A program made the translations under genes and the position numbers. Positions 34,794-43,030 of a stretch of DNA of 64,000 nt are shown here, piece by piece (within the stretch, counting starts at the first letter, position 1; the number at the start of each line of letters is the position of its first letter). Source of the DNA: Thermoanaerobacteraceae bacterium (GTDB lineage Bacteria > Bacillota > JADQBR01); assembly GCA_017656305.1 (NCBI GenBank), contig JACDOG010000002.1:166121-230120 (forward strand), read 5' to 3'. The notes under the pieces were generated by a model, which saw only the letters and a program-made list of their open reading frames with translations, searched no databases and had not been told where the DNA came from.

Positions 34794-35041
34794 AAAGGGC
34801 TATTAAGGATATTTTATTTAATGCTATCGCCCGCCTGCCTGAACAACAGCGGGAAGTTTTCATCCTCAGGGAAATTAATGGTTGTTCCACTAAAGAAGTT
34901 GCCGAAATTCTGGGATGCTCTACGGAGCTAGTAAAGTGGCGATTGCATAAAGCCCGTTCTTCTCTGCGTAAAATTTTGCAGGGCAATAACCAGTACAAGA
35001 ATACGGGTACGTATACCTTAAGCGGGTTTGGAATAGAGTGA
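34790..35041 (+). CDS. ECF sigma factor, region 4 half (split gene)
   Basis: 83 residues starting at GTG 34790, overlapping the previous stop by 4 bases. It contains region 4: RLPEQQREVFILREINGCSTKEVAEILGCSTELVKWRLHKARSSL in continuous fold, the helix-turn-helix that reads the -35 element. Without region 2 it could not act alone, but it could pair with the upstream half, as SigO and RsoA do in B. subtilis. A frameshift mutation explains the arrangement equally well. Confidence 0.72.
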   Translation: MKRAIKDILFNAIARLPEQQREVFILREINGCSTKEVAEILGCSTELVKWRLHKARSSLRKILQGNNQYKNTGTYTLSGFGIE

Positions 35042-35343
35042 TGTCCCAAGTACGGTCGGAACGGTTGTGGCCAGGGATGAAATTGCTGCCAGCCTGTGTA
35101 TGTAGTTATTCGGGATGGCAGGAATTTGTTGGTACTTTATCGAAAAGGAGTAAACTAACAGCGCTAATATCCGGAGATGAAAGTATATATATGAAAAACC
35201 CCTCCATCCTGATAGCAGGACAGTTAAGCATTTTAATGATGATGACTTGGGACCCGAAACCTGAAACCCTTGACCTCGTTGGATATATTTTGATAGCCCA
35301 CCTGATGAGTGGTGGGTATTTTTTTATGCGGTACAGAAAATGA
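35038..35343 (+). CDS. Possible small protein downstream of the split sigma factor
   Basis: 101 residues from GTG 35038, overlapping the previous stop by 4 bases. The first half has low complexity; the second (from MKNPSILIAGQLSIL) looks like two short membrane helices ending GGYFFMRYRK. No anti-sigma family was recognised. Base order in another frame suggests decayed coding material, so this may not be a real gene. Confidence 0.3.
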   Translation: MMSQVRSERLWPGMKLLPACVCSYSGWQEFVGTLSKRSKLTALISGDESIYMKNPSILIAGQLSILMMMTWDPKPETLDLVGYILIAHLMSGGYFFMRYRK

Positions 35344-35395
35344 CAAGTTTTTGGTGGTGCAAAGAATATAATTATACTTGGAAACAACTTGTCAT

Positions 35396-35449
35396 TAAGG
35401 GTGATGTTGTTTCATATACTTTTAAGGGTGATGTTGATACATATACTTT
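35396..35449. repeat. Tandem direct repeat before spoIIGA
   Basis: Two near-identical 26-27 base copies, each TAAGGGTGATGTTG followed by (T)TTCATATACTT or ATACATATACTT (35396-35422 and 35423-35449). A partial third start, AAGAGGTGTTGG, follows. They lie 40-90 bases before the spoIIGA start and may be part of its control region. Confidence 0.6.
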
Positions 35450-35487
35450 AAGAGGTGTTGGGACAATCGATATCAGGGGGGGAGCCG

Positions 35488-36429
35488 GTGGGTCGGGGAG
35501 AAATTGTTTATTTGGACATAGTTTTCATTATCAATTTTCTCATGGATTACGTAATACTTTGGACTACGGCAAAATTTGCTCAGGCAAAGTCCGTTGCTAC
35601 CAGGCTTTTGGCAGGGGCTGTCACCGGCGCCTTATTTTCAATGCTGATTTTTTACCTGCTGTACATGGTTCCCGGTTCCTTGGATACGATTAAGCTTTTT
35701 GTCTTGAAAGTTGTGGTCTCAGTAATAATGGTGATGGTGGCTTTTCCCTGGCAGGGTGTCAAAAAATTTCTCAATATAATGATGAATCTGTATTTGGTTG
35801 CCTTTGCCATGGGCGGGGCCATGCTTGGCTCCATTTACCTGTTTCAGAATAACCCTGCTGCTTATACTACCATGAACGGGCTGGTTATCTTTTTGGTCAA
35901 CGTTCGCTACACCTGGCTGGTTGCTGCCCTGGCGGTGGCGGTACTGGTGGGCAGGTGGGGCAGGACTTTTGTGCGCAGGAATATTCTGCGTTCCATGCTG
36001 CGGGTGCCGGTAGTAGTGAGGTTTGGCAACCGCCGTCTGGCGTTGAACGCACTGGTGGATACGGGTAATAATCTTCGGGACCCGCTGACGTACAAACCGG
36101 TTATCATTGCCGAATACAAGGCGCTGCAAAAAGTATTGCCGGAGAGTTTGCGTGCCGCTTTTGAGACCGAAAACAGTAGTTTGGACGAAATAGTCAAAGC
36201 TTTGGAGAAGGATGCCAGTTGGGGTTTTAGAGTCAGGCTCATACCGTTTTCCTCAATAGGTAAAAGCAGGGGAATGTTGCTGGGATTGCGTCCGGACGAT
36301 GTGATTGTAGTTACTGACGAAAGGCTGATAAAGGTGAAAGACGTAGTCGTGGCAATTTGTGACCGCAGGCTTTCTCCCAAAGGGGAATATAAAGCACTGC
36401 TGCATCCTGATCTATTAGAGGTGGCTTAA
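35488..36429 (+). CDS. spoIIGA: Sigma-E processing protease SpoIIGA
   Basis: 313 residues: five membrane helices in the first 150, then an aspartic-protease-like domain with ALVDTGNNLRDPLT (catalytic Asp). In the mother cell septum it cleaves pro-sigma-E when signalled by SpoIIR. GTG 35488 is chosen, with GGGGGGAG 5 bases upstream; a longer in-frame start lacks this. Followed directly by sigE, and spoIIR is 2 kb on, so all three parts of the pathway are here. Confidence 0.93.
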   Translation: MGRGEIVYLDIVFIINFLMDYVILWTTAKFAQAKSVATRLLAGAVTGALFSMLIFYLLYMVPGSLDTIKLFVLKVVVSVIMVMVAFPWQGVKKFLNIMMNLYLVAFAMGGAMLGSIYLFQNNPAAYTTMNGLVIFLVNVRYTWLVAALAVAVLVGRWGRTFVRRNILRSMLRVPVVVRFGNRRLALNALVDTGNNLRDPLTYKPVIIAEYKALQKVLPESLRAAFETENSSLDEIVKALEKDASWGFRVRLIPFSSIGKSRGMLLGLRPDDVIVVTDERLIKVKDVVVAICDRRLSPKGEYKALLHPDLLEVA

Positions 36430-36522
36430 AGTCAATTCATGCCAACCATAACGGTAAAACTGCCCTTTAAGCTAACGTGACCCAACATGATTTTAAAATC
36501 CCATGGGATTAGAGGTGATAGT

Positions 36523-37254
36523 TTGTTGTTACGCCTGAAAGATTTGCGGGTCAGGTTGCTGGTTTTAAAAAGAAAATTGGCATTTTTAATCAAGCATACG
36601 GGTTCTATTTATTATGTTGGCAGCAGTGAAGCATTGCCCCCACCGTTATCCAGCGAGGAAGAAAAACGACTGCTGGAGAGACTTGAACAAAACGATACGG
36701 CAGCAAAAAGTATTCTCATAGAACGCAACTTACGGTTAGTGGTGTATATTGCACGCAAGTTTGAAAATACAAACGTCGGTATTGAGGACCTAGTATCCAT
36801 CGGCACCATCGGCCTGATAAAGGCAGTGGATACCTTTAAACCGCAGAAAAAGATCAAGCTGGCCACCTATGCTAGCCGCTGTATCGAAAACGAGATACTG
36901 ATGCACCTGCGGCGCAACAGTAAAACCAGAATAGAAGTATCTTTTGATGAACCGCTCAATGTTGACTGGGATGGTAATGAATTGCTGTTGTCCGATGTCC
37001 TAGGCACCGATGAAGATATTATCTACAAGGAAATTGAAGAAGAGGTGGACAAAAAACTGCTCCGGGCGGCAATTAAGAAACTGACGCCGCGGGAGAAAAA
37101 AATTATGGAGTCCCGGTTTGGGCTGTCCGAAGACGGGCAGGAAAAAACCCAGAAGGAGGTAGCGGACCAGTTAGGGATTTCCCAATCGTATATTTCCCGC
37201 CTGGAAAAGCGCATCATTAAACGGCTACGCAAGGAAATCAGCCGCATGGAATAA
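36523..37254 (+). CDS. sigE: Sporulation sigma factor SigE (pro-sigma-E)
   Basis: 243 residues, early mother-cell sigma factor. The N-terminal pro-segment ([17 protein letters not shown]) is hydrophobic/basic and is removed by SpoIIGA near [16 protein letters not shown]. Regions 2 ([27 protein letters not shown]) and 4 ([19 protein letters not shown]) are nearly identical to the B. subtilis protein. TTG 36523 follows AGAGGTGA at 5 bases; the ATG at 36487 has no ribosome site. Confidence 0.96.
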   Translation: MLLRLKDLRVRLLVLKRKLAFLIKHTGSIYYVGSSEALPPPLSSEEEKRLLERLEQNDTAAKSILIERNLRLVVYIARKFENTNVGIEDLVSIGTIGLIKAVDTFKPQKKIKLATYASRCIENEILMHLRRNSKTRIEVSFDEPLNVDWDGNELLLSDVLGTDEDIIYKEIEEEVDKKLLRAAIKKLTPREKKIMESRFGLSEDGQEKTQKEVADQLGISQSYISRLEKRIIKRLRKEISRME

Positions 37255-37290
37255 TAGCATACTTTATCTTTGGTCACAAAAAAATTGAGG

Positions 37291-37328
37291 AAAACTTCGG
37301 CTAAAATTGCCGAAGTTTTTTCTTTTTT
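37291..37328 (+). terminator. Intrinsic terminator
   Basis: AAAACTTCGGC and GCCGAAGTTTT arms around a short loop, then TTCTTTTTTT. Separates sigE from sigG. Confidence 0.92.
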
Positions 37329-37461
37329 TGCATGTTAAAACGTGACTTCCCCAACGGATAATTTCCAGCATCGACTTGCGGCATGCCGGTATAAAAGCAC
37401 AGGTGCTTGGTAATACTTTGAAATGAAGTCAAGCCTGTTGCAAAAAAAGGAGGGTCTCTTG

Positions 37462-38235
37462 GTGAAGGCCAACAAGGTAGAAATCTGCGGTGTCAACACT
37501 TCTAAGCTGCCTGTGCTATCCAATGAAGAAATGCGCAGGTTATTTAAGGCCATGCAGAACGGCGACGAAAAATCACGCGAGAAACTGGTCAACGGCAATT
37601 TGCGCTTGGTCTTAAGCGTTATCCAGCGGTTTACCAATAGAGGTGAATATGTTGATGACCTGTTTCAGGTAGGGTGTATCGGTTTGCTGAAGGCCATCGA
37701 TAACTTTGATTTGGACCAGAATGTCAAGTTTTCTACCTATGCTGTTCCCATGATTATTGGCGAAATCAGGAGATACCTTAGAGATAACAACCCCATTCGC
37801 GTCAGCCGGTCCCTGCGGGATATTGCCTACAAGGCACTGCAGGTAAGAGATACCTTGGTTAACAAGCACTCTCGCGAGCCGACCATCAGTGAAATAGCCA
37901 AGGAGTTAGATATGCAGCAGGAAGACATTATTTTTGCTTTGGATGCCATCCAAGAGCCCATCTCCTTGTTTGAACCCATCTACCACGATGGCGGTGACCC
38001 TATTTTTGTCATGGACCAGATAGGTGATGAAAAGCACTTGGACACAAACTGGCTGGAGGATATTTCCGTACGCGAAGCACTGCGTAAGTTAAATGACAGG
38101 GAAAAGCTTATTTTAACCCTGCGGTTCTTCGAAGGGAAAACGCAGATGGAAGTGGCTGATGAGATCGGCATCTCCCAGGCACAGGTTTCGCGGCTGGAAA
38201 AGGCGGCGCTGATGCACATGAGAAAGTACGTTTGA
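37462..38235 (+). CDS. sigG: Sporulation sigma factor SigG
   Basis: 257 residues, late forespore sigma factor. NKVEICGVNTSKLPVLSNEEM at the start, then NLRLVLSVIQRFTNRGEYVDDLFQVG, KFSTYAVPMIIGEIRRYLRD and EIGISQAQVSRLEKAAL; these match the SigF/SigG group and the N-terminus is that of SigG. GTG 37462, 7 bases after AGGAGGG (TTG 37459 possible). Placed right after sigE as in most spore formers. Confidence 0.95.
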   Translation: MKANKVEICGVNTSKLPVLSNEEMRRLFKAMQNGDEKSREKLVNGNLRLVLSVIQRFTNRGEYVDDLFQVGCIGLLKAIDNFDLDQNVKFSTYAVPMIIGEIRRYLRDNNPIRVSRSLRDIAYKALQVRDTLVNKHSREPTISEIAKELDMQQEDIIFALDAIQEPISLFEPIYHDGGDPIFVMDQIGDEKHLDTNWLEDISVREALRKLNDREKLILTLRFFEGKTQMEVADEIGISQAQVSRLEKAALMHMRKYV

Positions 38236-38254
38236 GTTGCAGACGGGGAGGGAT

Positions 38255-38884
38255 ATGATGAAGCGCTATTTAATGCTTTTGGTTATTTTAGCGGCAGTAT
38301 TCAGTTTGTTTGTGACTGGATATTTTAACCTGGGCCGGCCGCTGCCGCAATATGACAATTTGCTGCGCTTTCATGTGATTGCCAACAGTGATACGGAGGC
38401 GGACCAGGCATTAAAACGTGATGTCAGGGATAGAATCCTGGTGGAATTCGGAGACATGCTGGCTACTGCGGACAGTTTTGCCAAATCAAAAGAACTGGTG
38501 GCACGGAATTTATCACGGATTGAAGCGGTGGCCAGGGATGAGGTCAGGCAACAGGGGTTTGACTACCCGGTTAAGGCTATGCTGGGCAGATTTGAATTTC
38601 CTATTAAATCGTACGGCAATATGACCTTGCCTGCCGGAAATTACGAGGCTTTGCGGGTGGTTATTGGTTCCGGCAAGGGGCAGAACTGGTGGTGTGTACT
38701 GTTTCCACCGCTCTGTTTTGTGGATATATCTAACAGCATTGCAAGCGATACCGCTAACCCTGCGGTGCCCACGCTTACAGGAAAGAAACCGGAACAGAAG
38801 GTTAAGGTAGGGTTTAAAATAATTGAACTGCTGGCGAGAAACCGCAACCATAGATTGAGCCAGTACGAACGGCTGAAAAAATAG
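38255..38884 (+). CDS. spoIIR: Sporulation signal protein SpoIIR
   Basis: 209-residue secreted forespore protein that triggers SpoIIGA to cleave pro-sigma-E. Signal/anchor helix near the start (LMLLVILAAVFSLFVTG), then LLRFHVIANSDTEADQALKRDVRD and WWCVLFPPLCFVD, typical of the family. ATG 38255 or 38258 after GGGGAGGG. In B. subtilis spoIIR is elsewhere; here it follows sigG by 19 bases, which would place it under forespore control. Confidence 0.93.
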   Translation: MMKRYLMLLVILAAVFSLFVTGYFNLGRPLPQYDNLLRFHVIANSDTEADQALKRDVRDRILVEFGDMLATADSFAKSKELVARNLSRIEAVARDEVRQQGFDYPVKAMLGRFEFPIKSYGNMTLPAGNYEALRVVIGSGKGQNWWCVLFPPLCFVDISNSIASDTANPAVPTLTGKKPEQKVKVGFKIIELLARNRNHRLSQYERLKK

Positions 38885-38896
38885 ACCATTCATTAA

Positions 38897-38927
38897 AGGT
38901 AGGCCATCTAGGCCTGCCTCAATTTTT
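38897..38927 (+). terminator. Intrinsic terminator
   Basis: AGGTAGGCC and GGCCTGCCT arms (one G-U pair) around ATCTA, then CAATTTTT; follows spoIIR. Confidence 0.75.
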
Positions 38928-38952
38928 GGTAAGGATGGTACGTGTGGCTAAA

Positions 38953-39053
38953 CCTGGCACTCAGTTATCAAGATAGCAGGTACGCTTTTTGCGCCAAAAT
39001 TCAATTACTAAAATTTTTTCCCGGTATATCTATGGCTGAGTGCCGGGTAATTT
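38953..39053. repeat. Widely spaced inverted repeat with T run before ylmC
   Basis: CCTGGCACTCAG (38953-38964) and CTGAGTGCCGGG (39036-39047) pair over 12 bases (one G-U), 71 bases apart, and a T run follows at 39050-39056. It could be an attenuator-like leader or a terminator with a large structured loop. Function unknown. Confidence 0.5.
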
Positions 39054-39114
39054 TTTATGCACAAAAAGCGAGAAAAAACATATAAATATGGTATAGGGAC
39101 GAGGAGGTGACTGT

Positions 39115-39384
39115 ATGGTTAAAGTTTCCGATTTGAAGGTCCGGGATGTGATTAATATAGCGGACGGCAAGAGTTTGGGGTTTATCAAGGATATCGAGCT
39201 TGATTTGGAAAACGGTCGGGTAAAAGCTTTGGTACTGCCCGGTACGGGAAAGCTTAGAGCCTTTTTCCGCCGGAACGAAGATATGGTCATTGGCTGGGAA
39301 AACATCGTTAAAATAGGTGTGGATGTGATTTTGGTGGAGGTGCAGAGTTTTACCAGCCCCAAACATGAAGAGAAGGGTTACTAG
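39115..39384 (+). CDS. ylmC: YlmC/YmxH-family PRC-barrel protein
   Basis: 89-residue PRC-barrel protein of the sporulation-associated YlmC/YmxH family. It starts MVKVSDLKVRDVINIADGKSLGF and carries LVLPGTGKLRAFFRRNEDMVIGW. The biochemical role is not known. ATG 39115 behind GAGGAGGTGA. Located after the sigE/sigG/spoIIR block as in many relatives. Confidence 0.9.
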   Translation: MVKVSDLKVRDVINIADGKSLGFIKDIELDLENGRVKALVLPGTGKLRAFFRRNEDMVIGWENIVKIGVDVILVEVQSFTSPKHEEKGY

Positions 39385-39490
39385 TAAGTAAAATTTGAGA
39401 AGAAACAGAAAACAAAACAATTCGACACAAACGGGAAATTTTTTGCGGGCGCAGGCTGGCGGGTTGAAAGGACAATCAAAAAGCGGGCTG

Positions 39491-39521
39491 AATAGTACCT
39501 TGGGAAAAGGTGCTATTTTTT
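39491..39521 (+). terminator. Intrinsic terminator
   Basis: AATAGTACCTT and AAGGTGCTATT arms followed by TTTTTATT. It stands just before the nrdR promoter and isolates it from ylmC. Confidence 0.9.
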
Positions 39522-39522
39522 A

Positions 39523-39573
39523 TTGACAACTCTACATATTGTGCCATATAATTACCTATAGTACAAGATATAG
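39523..39573 (+). promoter_or_regulatory. nrdR promoter with two phased NrdR boxes
   Basis: TTGACA (39523-39528), 18 bases, TATAAT (39547-39552). Two sequences match the core CWATATATWG of NrdR boxes at 9 of 10 positions: CTACATATTG (39532-39541), inside the spacer, and CAAGATATAG (39564-39573), at the start site. They are 32 bases apart, about three helical turns, the known spacing of tandem NrdR boxes. NrdR bound here would block the polymerase, repressing nrdR-nrdD-nrdG. Confidence 0.75.
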
Positions 39574-39766
39574 TATTTGAAGATGATTTTAGCAAATTGT
39601 TAAGTGCCAGGCTTTTTACTATTCAATATACCGGGTTAAATTTCCTGCTTCTGCTGTGTCATTTTTGGTAAAAAATTTGTCTAAAAGTTGCCAGAAAGTG
39701 ACAAAAAATAACATATCCTGACAGGAAAAACTGGGTGGGATAAGAAAATAGTTGGGGGGGTTGTCG

Positions 39767-40222
39767 GTGCAATGCCCTTATTGCGGCTACGCGGATACGA
39801 AAGTGCTGGATTCCCGGCCGGCGGAAGAAGGTAGTGCCATCAGGCGCCGCAGGGAATGTCTGGACTGCAGCAGGCGTTTTACTACGTACGAGCGCGTAGA
39901 GGCCGTGCCACTGGTAGTGGTAAAGAAGGATGGCCGCCGGGAAATGTTTGACCGGGGGAAGCTGTTGGGTGGTATTATCAAGGCTTGTGAAAAGAGGTCG
40001 ATACCTACCAAGGAGCTGGAGAAGGCCGTAGATGATATTGAGCGCCAGCTGGTTAACAATATGGAGCGGGAAGTATCCAGCAAAATAATTGGCGAGCTGG
40101 TTATGGACAAGCTTAAGGAACTGGACGAGGTGGCTTACGTTCGCTTTGCTTCCGTATACAGGCAGTTTAAGGACATACAGACGTTTATGAAAGAATTGGA
40201 AGCACTGCTTAAAAACAAATAA
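39767..40222 (+). CDS. nrdR: Transcriptional repressor NrdR
   Basis: 151 residues. N-terminal zinc ribbon ([17 protein letters not shown] and [15 protein letters not shown]) and an ATP-cone domain ([21 protein letters not shown]) that senses ATP/dATP and controls ribonucleotide reductase genes. GTG 39767 is chosen with GGGGGGG 6 bases before; the protein then begins MQCPYCG as usual. Operon with nrdD and nrdG, preceded by its own boxes. Confidence 0.96.
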   Translation: MQCPYCGYADTKVLDSRPAEEGSAIRRRRECLDCSRRFTTYERVEAVPLVVVKKDGRREMFDRGKLLGGIIKACEKRSIPTKELEKAVDDIERQLVNNMEREVSSKIIGELVMDKLKELDEVAYVRFASVYRQFKDIQTFMKELEALLKNK

Positions 40223-40239
40223 TTTCCGGGAGGGGTATT

Positions 40240-42252
40240 ATGTTTGACAGGATTATGAAAAGGGATGGCAGGATAGTAGATTTTGATGAAGGGAAGATTA
40301 CCGATGCCATCTTTAAAGCGGCCAAGGCAGTTGGTGGCGAAGACCGGGAACTGGCCATGGAGCTAACCTTAAAAGTACTCAAACTTTTGAAACAAAAGTT
40401 TAACGGGGATATTTTTACGGTGGAAGATGTTCAGGACGCAGTGGAAAAGGTGCTGATTGAAGAGGGACATGCCAAAACTGCCAAGGCTTATATTCTTTAC
40501 CGGGACAAGCGTACCCGCATCAGGGATGCCAAGTCCGAATTAATGGACGCCGTGGAGGAAATTTTACGGGAAACCAGCAGGGAAAACGCCAACATCAGTA
40601 ACTCTCCATCGGCTAAAATGCTGCAGATAGCCAGTGCTGCCAGCAAGACCTATTATCTCAGCCGCTTGATACCGGAAGAATTTTCTTCTGCCCATATACG
40701 TGGCGATATACATATTCACGATTTGGACTTTTACGGTAAGACACTGACCTGTGTGCAAATTCCTCTGGGCGAGCTGCTGAGAAACGGGTTTAACAACGGG
40801 CACGGCTACATTCGCCCGCCGAAGCGCCCGTCATCGGCTACGGCATTGGCGGCCATTATTTTGCAAAGCTCGCAGAATGACATGCACGGTGGCCAGTCCT
40901 TCCCGTATTTTGACCGGGATATGGCACCGTTTGTAGCCGATGCTACTGAGGATGAGACTTACCAGGCTATGGAAGCACTGATTTATAATTTAAACTCCAT
41001 GCACAGTCGGGCAGGGGCCCAGGTTCCGTTCAGCAGCATCAACTTGGGTTGTGATACCTCGGAAGCAGGACGTAAGGTCACCAGGAACTTGCTGCTGGCA
41101 TATGAAAGGGGTTTGGGTCGCGGGGAAAACCCCATATTTCCCAACATAATCTTTAGATTGAAAAAGGGAGTAAACTTTGACAAGGGTGACCCCAATTATG
41201 ACCTGTTCCAGTTAGCCATCAGGGTTGCTTCCAAGAGGATGAATCCTACTTTCAGTTTTATGGACTCTTCATTCAACAGTCCTTACGGCGACCAGGCAAG
41301 TTATATGGGCTGCCGCACGCGGGTACAGTCCAACCTGGTTGGACCGGAAATTGCTGAAAAGAGAGGAAATTTGTCCTTTACCTCCATCAACCTGCCGCGG
41401 CTAGCTATCAAGGCGAAAGGGAATATCGACAAGTTTTACCAGGGTCTAGATAAAATGATTGACCTGGCTGTACGTCAGCTTTACCAGCGGTACCGGGTAC
41501 AGGCCAATTTAAGGGTGAAGGACATGCCTTTCCTGATGGGGCAAAATCTGTACCTGGATTCGGAAAATTTAGGTCCCGAAGATACCATCGAACCGGCTAT
41601 TAAGCACGGTACTTTATCCGTCGGATTTATCGGCCTGGCAGAAACTCTGACCAGTCTCATAGGAGAGCATCACGGTCAGTCTGATGAGGCGCAAAAATTG
41701 GGTCTGGAAATTGTCAAACACATGCGCCAGCGGGTGGATGAAGCGGCAGAAAGCTACCAGTTGAACTACAGCCTGCTGGCCACGCCGGCTGAAGGACTGT
41801 CGGGGCGGTTTGTTGCGATTGACAGGGAAGAGTACGGTGTGATTCCGGGGGTAACGGATAAGGAGTACTATACCAATTCATTCCATATTCCAGTTTCCTT
41901 CCCCATAAGCATGTACGACAAGGTTGCCAAAGAGGGGCCTTATCACAAGTATACCACCGCGGGACATATCAGCTATGTGGAAATGGAAGCGCCGCCCGTG
42001 CACAACCCGGAAGCAGTGGAGTCAATTATCAGGCACATGGCTGCCTGTGATATGGGTTATGCCGGCATCAATTTCCCCATCGATTTCTGTATGGGCTGCA
42101 ATCATCTTGGTGTTATTAATGAAGATAATTGCCCGATGTGCGGTTCCTCGGCCATCAAGCGTGTCAGACGCATCACCGGATATCTCAGCGTTGACGAAAA
42201 CTTTAACGATGCCAAACGTGCTGAACTGCGCGATAGAGTGGTACACGTCTAG
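40240..42252 (+). CDS. nrdD: Anaerobic ribonucleoside-triphosphate reductase NrdD
   Basis: 670-residue class III reductase that makes dNTPs without oxygen. N-terminal ATP cone (RIMKRDGRIVDFDEGKI, residues 1-90), then the ten-stranded barrel. The C-terminus has a Cys4 zinc site (CMGCNHLG and CPMCGSS) and RITGYLSV, whose Gly carries the radical. ATG 40240 behind GGGAGGGG. Needs the NrdG activase encoded 12 bases downstream. Confidence 0.96.
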   Translation: MFDRIMKRDGRIVDFDEGKITDAIFKAAKAVGGEDRELAMELTLKVLKLLKQKFNGDIFTVEDVQDAVEKVLIEEGHAKTAKAYILYRDKRTRIRDAKSELMDAVEEILRETSRENANISNSPSAKMLQIASAASKTYYLSRLIPEEFSSAHIRGDIHIHDLDFYGKTLTCVQIPLGELLRNGFNNGHGYIRPPKRPSSATALAAIILQSSQNDMHGGQSFPYFDRDMAPFVADATEDETYQAMEALIYNLNSMHSRAGAQVPFSSINLGCDTSEAGRKVTRNLLLAYERGLGRGENPIFPNIIFRLKKGVNFDKGDPNYDLFQLAIRVASKRMNPTFSFMDSSFNSPYGDQASYMGCRTRVQSNLVGPEIAEKRGNLSFTSINLPRLAIKAKGNIDKFYQGLDKMIDLAVRQLYQRYRVQANLRVKDMPFLMGQNLYLDSENLGPEDTIEPAIKHGTLSVGFIGLAETLTSLIGEHHGQSDEAQKLGLEIVKHMRQRVDEAAESYQLNYSLLATPAEGLSGRFVAIDREEYGVIPGVTDKEYYTNSFHIPVSFPISMYDKVAKEGPYHKYTTAGHISYVEMEAPPVHNPEAVESIIRHMAACDMGYAGINFPIDFCMGCNHLGVINEDNCPMCGSSAIKRVRRITGYLSVDENFNDAKRAELRDRVVHV

Positions 42253-42264
42253 GGGGCTTTGCCG

Positions 42265-42771
42265 GTGGAAGTCAGAATAGCAGGAGTGGTACGTGAAAGT
42301 GTGGTGGACGGCCCGGGCATCAGGTTGGTTATTTTTGCCCAAGGCTGTCCTCACCGGTGTCCTGACTGTCATAACCCCGAGACCCATGACCCGGATGGTG
42401 GCAAACTGGAAACCGTTGATAACCTGCTGGAAATGGTGAAGTCCACCTTATTAATCAAGGGTGTCACTTTCTCCGGCGGCGAACCTTTTTATCAGGCCAA
42501 GGCTTTTGCCGCTTTAGGTGAACGAATCAAGGCTCTGGGCAAGGGATATGATATCGTTACGTATACCGGTTATATCTTTGAGGAACTGCTGGCACTAAGC
42601 GAGATTAACGAGGATTATTACCGGCTGCTGCAGGTTACTGACCTGCTGGTGGATGGGCCCTTTATCAGGGAAGAAAAGGATTTAAGCCTGGCGTTTCGCG
42701 GGTCACGCAACCAGAGACTGATAGACGTTTCCAAGTCTTTACAGGCAGGAAAGGCAGTACTTATCTCCTGA
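42265..42771 (+). CDS. nrdG: Anaerobic RNR activating protein NrdG
   Basis: 168-residue radical-SAM enzyme that installs the glycyl radical on NrdD. Cluster motif CPHRCPDCHNP (C-x3-C-x2-C), VVDGPGIRLVIFAQG before it and VTFSGGEPF after. GTG 42265 lies 8 bases from AGGGGG; TTG 42259 is an alternative. Last gene of the nrd operon, with a terminator reaching into its end. Confidence 0.94.
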   Translation: MEVRIAGVVRESVVDGPGIRLVIFAQGCPHRCPDCHNPETHDPDGGKLETVDNLLEMVKSTLLIKGVTFSGGEPFYQAKAFAALGERIKALGKGYDIVTYTGYIFEELLALSEINEDYYRLLQVTDLLVDGPFIREEKDLSLAFRGSRNQRLIDVSKSLQAGKAVLIS

Positions 42772-42788
42772 TGAGTACTGTCTTTTTT
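42753..42788 (+). terminator. Intrinsic terminator overlapping the nrdG end
   Basis: GGCAGTACT (42753-42761) and AGTACTGTC (42774-42782), then TTTTTT. The nrdG stop codon lies in the loop. Confidence 0.8.
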
Positions 42789-42878
42789 CTGCTGCCAATT
42801 CTAAATATTCTGTAATTTAGGACTAAAGTCACTGTATTTTGGGACATTTGTCCTGTGTTATTTTGTTACGGCACAAGA

Positions 42879-43030
42879 TATAATGTAATAGGAATTGAGG
42901 AACCCAAAGGCAAAGCCCTGTGAGGCTTCAGGCCTGGAGAGTAAGCTGGAGGACATAACCCCAGGAGGTAGGATCCCCGAGCTTAATTTCGCTAACAAAG
43001 GCTGCGTCCATGGCGTAGCTATTTATTTTT
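42879..43030 (+). ncRNA. Candidate small structured RNA with own promoter and terminator
   Basis: A TATAAT at 42879-42884 opens a stretch with no reading frame. It contains hairpin AAGCC/GGCUU (42913-42928), a longer CCUGG/CCAGG helix (42933-42965) and a terminator, GCTGCG/CGTAGC (43001-43019) followed by ATTTATTTTTTTT. The RNA would be about 130 bases. Several exposed GGA motifs (GAGGAAC, TGGAGGAC, AGGAGGTAGGAT) resemble CsrA targets. Nothing on the + strand follows for 2 kb, so it is not an ordinary leader. No known RNA family was recognised, and a clear -35 is lacking. Confidence 0.4.

Noticed and set aside
35045-35100. Frame reading VARDEIAASLCM after the split sigma factor
   Set aside because: Looks coding-like but stops at once and has no recognisable family; may be decayed sequence.
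39421-39427. TTCGACA, a Spo0A box in reverse
   Set aside because: A single seven-base match after ylmC, before the terminator and far from a promoter, is expected by chance.
42863-42877. Rex-type operator TTGTTACGGCACAAG
   Set aside because: Only the outer TTGT/ACAA match; the inner half-sites do not fit.
42895-42990. Cyclic di-GMP riboswitch, suggested by GGCAAAGCC
   Set aside because: The other conserved blocks of that family are missing and no sense gene follows.
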